Part shown: piece by piece, positions 42,371-46,842 of the stretch
Layout: each line of letters begins with the position of its first letter
Numbering within the stretch: the stretch's first letter is position 1
Assembly (NCBI GenBank): GCA_023476565.1
Contig: JAMCVZ010000042.1
Location: 1 to 46,842 of the forward strand
Direction of reading: 5' to 3'
DNA length: 46,842 nt
DNA from: Nitrospirota bacterium
GTDB taxonomy: Bacteria > Nitrospirota > Thermodesulfovibrionia > Thermodesulfovibrionales > Dissulfurispiraceae
Made by a program: the position numbers and the translations under genes
The notes under the pieces: generated by a model
The model's input: only the letters and a program-made list of their open reading frames with translations
Databases searched by the model: none
What the model was told of the DNA's origin: nothing

Positions 42371-43081
42371 TCACAAGCCCTTGTTCAGAAATCCTTTCAT
42401 GAGCGCCGTTGTGAATTGCTCCTCCATATCACTGCCGGATCCGAAAAGGTGCTGGTTCTCCTTAAGCGCACCGCTTACCCCGTGCACATCGAGCATGCAA
42501 CCTGGAAGCGCCGCCGATGGGTTGGCGCTTACGATAAAAAAGCCTTCCTGATTGGCCCATACGCGCCAGTAATAGTCACTTTTATCCTCGACGGCAAAGA
42601 TCATATGCGCATTGCAGAGTTCTTTTAAAATATAGCCATATGCCTTCAGGAACTCAGCCTGCGCAATATGCCGGGATTCAAAAAAACGTTTCCACCGGGG
42701 ATTGCTGAACACAACCTCCCTCATCTCTGTCGCCGGGAAAGGGCCTGCACGCGGCCCGTCATGCTGAAACTGTATCAAATCCAAGTGTGCCTTATGCATC
42801 CGGCCCGCAGGGCAATGCTCAAGCCAGACGATCTTTTCGACAGGAATGGCCGCCAGAAAACGGGCATAAAGCTGTGTGGCGATACGGTCACAGGCATTCG
42901 TGACGGATATTCCCTGGTTTTTTTTATGCTCCGCCATCATTACACAATGCGCTCCGTTATCGTATCTGACGATATCGACGGCACACAGGCATGTACGGCC
43001 ATGGGGATTTACAGAGGTCAGTGTATACTGGAAATCCCCGCTGTACAAAATCTCCAAATTTATTTCAGGCATTTCCCTCAT
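42371..43081 (-). CDS. Hypothetical protein
   Basis: About 236 residues from ATG 43081 (MREMPEINLEILYSGDFQYT); the frame extends to 43177 but the first 32 codons look non-conserved. Visible features are a histidine- and cysteine-containing N-terminal half (HGRTCLCAVDIVRYDNGAHC, VWLEHCPAGRMHKAHLD), an aromatic-rich middle (NPRWKRFFESRHIAQAEFLK) and a C-terminus with VWANQEGFFIVSANPSAALP. There is no signal or membrane segment. I recognise no family. It is convergent with the small membrane protein gene, only 3 bp apart. Confidence 0.6.
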   Translation of the reverse strand: MREMPEINLEILYSGDFQYTLTSVNPHGRTCLCAVDIVRYDNGAHCVMMAEHKKNQGISVTNACDRIATQLYARFLAAIPVEKIVWLEHCPAGRMHKAHLDLIQFQHDGPRAGPFPATEMREVVFSNPRWKRFFESRHIAQAEFLKAYGYILKELCNAHMIFAVEDKSDYYWRVWANQEGFFIVSANPSAALPGCMLDVHGVSGALKENQHLFGSGSDMEEQFTTALMKGFLNKGL

Positions 43082-43422
43082 TAAACTGCACCGCTTCGTA
43101 TAATATCCTGCTATTATATCAGTTTTATGCCCCAACTCTACAATGAGACCGCCCGCAGAACGTGCCTTTTCAGGCAATTCCCTGCCTGTCGCTGTATTCC
43201 TCCCATTTCTTACGCTTGCATCAAAACTCTTCGAGGTACCGGATGACCCCTGGGCCTACGCTTTCTTGACAAACGCAGAGTTGGCCTTTTAACATAAAAG
43301 ACGAGGATCAGCAGATATGTGTTCTGCTCTGCATATCGGGACTGTTTTACTTTCCCTCCTCTCATGAATGATTTCTGTAAGGTTAAGATTGGAATAGCGA
43401 TTAGTCTAAAAACACGCACATT
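43082..43422. other. 341-bp gap: LOG gene promoter, otherwise no gene seen
   Basis: TTGACA at 43266-43271 with TAACAT at 43290-43295 (18-bp spacer) points at the LOG-family gene about 130 bp downstream. A hairpin (AGCAGATATG facing CTGCATATC) lies near 43311-43340. Nothing else is recognisable. Confidence 0.4.
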
Positions 43423-44454
43423 ATGAACCTTCACTTTACACGAACCAACGGCCCGGCAGATGAGGCGATAGACCAGTTAATGGAGCTTGCCGGTCATATC
43501 CGCCGCCCTGAACTTGTCCGCGAGATGATCCTGGCTGCTCTCAAGGCAGGACAGGAAGACGATACCAGGGCAGATCTTAAACTGATGAATACTACCTTAA
43601 AGGAAATGAGGTTTACGTCAAAGGTTTTCGGCGCCTACCGGCAGGTTCGGAAAGTCACTGTCTTCGGTTCGGCAAGGACACGGCCTGATGAGCCGGTTTA
43701 TGAGATGGCGTATCTTTTCGGCAAGAAGCTCGCCGAAGCTGGCTACATGGTCATTACAGGCGGAGGCGCCGGGATCATGCAGGCGGTCAACGAGGGCGCC
43801 GGCCCTGAGAACTCTTTCGGCGTCAATATCCGGCTCCCTTTCGAACAAAGGCCGAATCCTACACTCGAAGGGAACCCGCGCCTTATCACCTATAAATACT
43901 TTTTCAATAGAAAAGTTGCATTTCTCAAGGAGGCCAGCGCCATAGCGCTTTTTCCGGGGGGGTTCGGCACTCTTGATGAGGCTATGGAGACGCTTACCCT
44001 TATCCAGACCGGCAAACGCAATCCCATGCCGCTCGTCCTTGTCGATGAACCCGGCGGCACCTACTGGTTGCGGTGCATACGCTTCTTTGAGGATGAGCTG
44101 CTTGCCCGGGGGTACATAGGCCCCTCTGATTTCTCTCTGTTCGAACTGGTCTATTCGGCCGATGCCGCTGTCGAGAAGGTCAGCCGCTTCTACCACCGCT
44201 ACCACAGCCAGAGATATGTCGATAAAAAGCTGGTAATCCGCCTGACATCGGATATCGCTCCCCAGGCAGTTCAGGAACTCAGTAAACAATTCTCGGATAT
44301 TCTCATGCCGGGCGGCGACATATGCCTGTCATGCCCCCTGCCCGCAGAGGCTGACGAAATCGAAACAGCGGAGCTTCCCCGGCTTGTAGTCGATTTCAAC
44401 CGCAAGGATTTCGGAAGATTGCGGACCCTTATCGATGCAATAAACAGTTACTGA
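43423..44454 (+). CDS. LOG-family Rossmann protein (nucleotide 5'-monophosphate nucleosidase-like)
   Basis: 343 residues. After a helical N-terminal region (1-80), the LOG domain has VTVFGSARTRPDEPVYEMAY, GYMVITGGGAGIMQAVNEGA and the catalytic signature ALFPGGFGTLDEAMETLTLI (PGGxGTxxE near residues 178-187). Such enzymes cleave nucleoside monophosphates at the N-glycosidic bond; plant relatives activate cytokinins and the E. coli relative PpnN is a stress factor. The C-terminal 100 residues are an extra regulatory-looking domain. No ribosome site precedes the ATG. Its stop is followed at once by a transposase remnant. Confidence 0.9.
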   Translation: MNLHFTRTNGPADEAIDQLMELAGHIRRPELVREMILAALKAGQEDDTRADLKLMNTTLKEMRFTSKVFGAYRQVRKVTVFGSARTRPDEPVYEMAYLFGKKLAEAGYMVITGGGAGIMQAVNEGAGPENSFGVNIRLPFEQRPNPTLEGNPRLITYKYFFNRKVAFLKEASAIALFPGGFGTLDEAMETLTLIQTGKRNPMPLVLVDEPGGTYWLRCIRFFEDELLARGYIGPSDFSLFELVYSADAAVEKVSRFYHRYHSQRYVDKKLVIRLTSDIAPQAVQELSKQFSDILMPGGDICLSCPLPAEADEIETAELPRLVVDFNRKDFGRLRTLIDAINSY

Positions 44455-44456
44455 TC

Positions 44457-44657
44457 TCCGCCGCTTACCTGAGGAACGACCACGCGGTAGCGCATGATAA
44501 AAAGCTCTATCAGGTGGAGGATGCGGTAAAGGAGGTGCGGAGAGTGCGGGGCCAAAAAGCAAATGTCCCTTCTTCTGATCACCCCTGGAGAAAGACAACT
44601 AATCAAATGTTCGAGAGGCAACAACTGAGGAATCGGCTACGAAAGGCAGCAGCGTAA
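44457..44657 (+). pseudogene. C-terminal remnant of an integrase-core (IS481-like) transposase
   Basis: An open frame without start, directly after the LOG gene, reads SAAYLRNDHAVAHDKKLYQV and ends with SSDHPWRKTTNQMFERQQLR. The xDHPWRK tail is typical of the C-terminus of DDE transposases of IS481/ISNCY type. The rest of the gene is gone. Confidence 0.5.
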
Positions 44658-44662
44658 AAACC

Positions 44663-44700
44663 GGACATTTCTATCTTGGTAAAAATAGGACATTTCTAAA
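44663..44700. repeat. Insertion-sequence end with GGACATTTCTA direct repeat
   Basis: Two copies of GGACATTTCTA, at 44663-44673 and 44688-44698, 25 bp apart, follow the transposase remnant. This is the layout of the terminal region of such insertion sequences. The other end is missing. Confidence 0.55.
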
Positions 44701-44765
44701 TTGGCTTGACAATTCCTGACAGCGAATTGCATTTTGGAGACACTTGGATTAAACTATAATTTCAT

Positions 44766-44999
44766 ATGCATCCTTTATTGATAATACTGCTGCTTGCCTT
44801 TACCGTTAACCTCCCGTTCGGGTATTTCAGGAACCGCGTGAAGAAATATTCGCTCAAATGGTTCATGTATATCCATATTCCGATACCGTTCGTTGTCGTG
44901 GCGCGGCTCATGTCCCATCTGGACTTCAGGTTTATACCCCTTTTCATACTGGCCTCGATTGCCGGCCAGCTCTGCGGCGGCAGAATAGGATTTAACTGA
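44766..44999 (+). CDS. Small membrane protein of unknown function
   Basis: 77 residues with two hydrophobic stretches (MHPLLIILLLAFTVNLPFGY and, after a basic loop RNRVKKYSLKWFMY, IPFVVVARLM and FIPLFILASIAGQLCGG). I do not recognise a named family. A TATAAT at 44755-44760 lies only five bases before the ATG and no ribosome site is visible. Its stop overlaps the start of the dehydrogenase gene (TGATG), so the two are co-translated. Confidence 0.75.
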   Translation: MHPLLIILLLAFTVNLPFGYFRNRVKKYSLKWFMYIHIPIPFVVVARLMSHLDFRFIPLFILASIAGQLCGGRIGFN

Positions 45000-46012
45000 T
45001 GCTTGCAAGTTATCTGATAAAACCCGGGATGGTCGAGCTGAGAGAAGTGGCTGCGCCCGAGCCCTCCCGAGAGGAGGTGCTTGTAAAGATCAAGGCGGCC
45101 CTCACCTGCGGCACCGACCTGAAAGCGTTCCTCAGGGGGCATCCCATGATACCGATGCCCGGTGTGTTCGGGCACGAATTTTCGGGAATAGTTGCGGACA
45201 CCGGCAGAGGTGTCAAAAAATTCAAGGCAGGGGACAGCGTAATGGCGGTCCACAGCGCCCCGTGTCTTAAATGCAGGTATTGCAAAAAAAAGCTCTTCAA
45301 CCTCTGCGAAAACATCATGAGCACGAAAGTGTTGGGAGCCTTTGCCGAATATATCCTGCTGCCCGCCCATATCGTGAAACAGAACCTTTTCCGGAAACCT
45401 GAACATCTCGGGTTTGAAGAGGCTGCGCTGCTCGAACCCCTTTCATGCGTTGTGCACGGCATGCACGGCCTGAATATAAAGCAGGGGGATAAGGTATCGA
45501 TAATAGGCACAGGTCCTATCGGGCTTCTGCACCTTCTGCTCGCCAAGCTGAAAGGCGCGGAAACAATGATAACAGGCTTGGAACTGGAAAGATTGAATCT
45601 TGCAAAAAAGCTCGGCGCCGATATGATTGTACATGCGTCCGAGCTGGCCACTGCCGTCGGAGAATTTACCAACGGACTCGGCGTCGATTTCGTCTTCGAG
45701 TGTACAGGACAGCTTGACGTATGGGAAACCGCGGTCAATTATGTGCGGAGGGGCGGCGCCGTCATCCTGTTCGGCGGGGTCAGGAAGGATACGATAGTAA
45801 CCTACGATACCTACAGGCTCCATTACGATGAGCTGACCTTAAAAGGGGTCTTCCATTTTGCTCCTCAGGATGTTAAAACCGCCTACGGGCTTTTAAACGG
45901 CCCTTTAAACCTCTCTCCCCTGATAAGCGGCGGTTATCCTCTGAAAGAACTGCCCGTTGCCCTTGAGCGGTTGTCAAAGGGCGAGGGAATAAAATACGCT
46001 ATTATTCCTTAG
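44999..46012 (+). CDS. Zinc-dependent medium-chain dehydrogenase
   Basis: 337 residues. The catalytic zinc ligands are Cys37 (LTCGTD) and His59-Glu60 (FGHE). The structural zinc ligands are Cys89, 92, 95 and 103. The Rossmann loop is VSIIGTGPIGLLHLLLAKLK near 158-177. The layout matches sorbitol/threonine-dehydrogenase-like MDR enzymes oxidising a polyol or amino-alcohol with NAD(P). The substrate cannot be told from sequence. It starts by overlapping the stop of the small membrane protein. Confidence 0.92.
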   Translation: MLASYLIKPGMVELREVAAPEPSREEVLVKIKAALTCGTDLKAFLRGHPMIPMPGVFGHEFSGIVADTGRGVKKFKAGDSVMAVHSAPCLKCRYCKKKLFNLCENIMSTKVLGAFAEYILLPAHIVKQNLFRKPEHLGFEEAALLEPLSCVVHGMHGLNIKQGDKVSIIGTGPIGLLHLLLAKLKGAETMITGLELERLNLAKKLGADMIVHASELATAVGEFTNGLGVDFVFECTGQLDVWETAVNYVRRGGAVILFGGVRKDTIVTYDTYRLHYDELTLKGVFHFAPQDVKTAYGLLNGPLNLSPLISGGYPLKELPVALERLSKGEGIKYAIIP

Positions 46013-46403
46013 CATTCTTTCTGTATTTCTCATTTCTCAAGAAAAGCTCTTATCTCTTAACGGCCGAGCCGAGTAGCGGCGGCTTTTGCGTTGATGCGTC
46101 TGTTATGCTGTTTTTTGTAAAAGTTCACGAATTGCATTACCCAATCGCCCAATTCCAATATGTATGGCGACTTCATCCTATTTTTATTATGGCTCATCGT
46201 GAAAGAGTGTGGGTAGAAAATAGCAGTGAATCTTTGCGAAACGGCTTGTAGTAAGGGATTGCGGCTTTTCAAGAGGGTGAGAAATTGGGCATGATTATGG
46301 GATGGGAAAAAAGAGGCGTTTACTGGATGCATATCGATTCCCCGGATGTCGTCCAATGGCCGGAATTAAGGGGATAATAGACCTACTACAAGAAGGAGAG
46401 AGA
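46013..46403. other. 391-bp gap with no convincing gene
   Basis: No family-like reading frame is visible; a 99-codon minus-strand frame (46057-46356) has no recognisable motif. The segment leads into the transposase remnant and may include its lost left end. Confidence 0.5.
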
Positions 46404-46704
46404 ATGGAAATCAGAGACGAGCTGTTAGACGAGCTACTAAAGAATTATCGGCAGCCCTGAAGAAATACTTGGAGAGAAAGGGCTTTTAAAGCAGTTGACC
46501 AAGGCAGTCCTGGAGCGCTGTATGCAGGGAGAGATGACACATCATCTTGGCTATGCCAAGCACGAAATAAAGGGCAGGCACAGCGGCAACAGTCGAAACG
46601 GAAGCTCAAAGAAGACAATAACGGGAGAGCAGGGAGAAATCCCGGTCAAAGTGCCCCGGGATCGGAAAGGAACCTTTGAGCCGCAGATACTGCCAAATAA
46701 ATAA
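46404..46704 (+). pseudogene. IS256-family (Mutator-type) transposase, frameshifted and truncated
   Basis: MEIRDELLDELLKNYRQP in one frame (from ATG 46404) runs into TGA at 46458. One base over, EEILGEKGLLKQLTKAVLER continues to HLGYAKHEIKGRHSGNSRNG and GEIPVKVPRDRKGTFEPQIL, the typical IS256 transposase N-terminus. A single extra base therefore breaks the gene. It then stops at 46702 after only about 100 of roughly 400 residues, and what follows does not resume the transposase. It is a decayed copy. Confidence 0.85.
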
Positions 46705-46842
46705 ATGGGACGGTTCCAACACTGTTCGGCATAGCACTTGCTTGTCTTGTACGAAATTAACAAAAGGTCTCTACGTGTGCAGGAAAAAGGAATACCCCGG
46801 AAAAGATGAAATGAGCGATAAGAGGAAGAGACGAAAAATGGG

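Noticed and set aside
46057-46356. 99-codon minus-strand frame
   Set aside because: No recognisable motif, weak start, next to decayed transposase sequence.

Overview
The window is a chromosomal segment of an anaerobic, Gram-negative-type bacterium. Signs of this are rubredoxin plus rubrerythrin, ClpC, DUF4416 and DUF3786 proteins, a homocitrate/Re-citrate-synthase-like enzyme, and c-di-GMP and PyrR RNA regulation. The protein mix looks most like Nitrospirota (Thermodesulfovibrionia-type) or Desulfobacterota. That is an inference from protein style; no rRNA is present to settle it. No tRNA, rRNA, CRISPR array or intact mobile element was seen.

Layout. 1-256: start of a leftward PhnD-type binding protein. 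483-3581: rightward arsenic/metalloid operon (COG0701 permease, a thioredoxin-fold protein interrupted by an in-frame UGA that reads as selenocysteine, a CxxC thioredoxin-like protein, ArsR, a 27-codon ORF, ACR3 arsenite pump). 3634-11736: leftward pyrimidine operon pyrR-pyrB-pyrC-carA-hypothetical-carB behind a PyrR-type attenuator. 12025-15656: rightward ilvB-ilvN and a DRE-TIM acyltransferase. 16258-18282: CorC/HlyC membrane protein, rubredoxin, rubrerythrin. 18367-23713 (leftward): yacG-dapB, a PRC-barrel protein, an exported protein controlled by a c-di-GMP-I riboswitch, and a DEAD-box helicase. 24004-27051: glyQ-glyS. 27093-29941 (leftward): rplU-rpmA-obg-proB. 30187-34576: mutS-coaE-ribF. 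34693-36696 (leftward): PriA lacking helicase motifs. 36818-40481: clpC, a TlpA-like thioredoxin, DUF4416. 40560-46012: DUF3786, a Crp/Fnr regulator with a well-formed CRP-type site beside it, small membrane proteins, a LOG-family protein and a zinc dehydrogenase. Two decayed insertion sequences lie at 44457-44700 and 46404-46704.

Three themes stand out. First, the arsenic operon carries a convincing selenoprotein: conserved-looking sequence runs on for 35 codons after the UGA, and a SECIS-sized hairpin follows the UGA. Second, several RNA or DNA control devices can be read directly: the GEMM-I riboswitch with a hairpin masking a Shine-Dalgarno, the PyrR leader, and a class II CRP-type promoter. 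Third, palindromic or repetitive elements have entered essential genes in frame (carA, carB, ribF, and probably pyrC and glyS). One 80-bp element occurs both inside carA and in the ribF-priA gap with 3 differences by eye.
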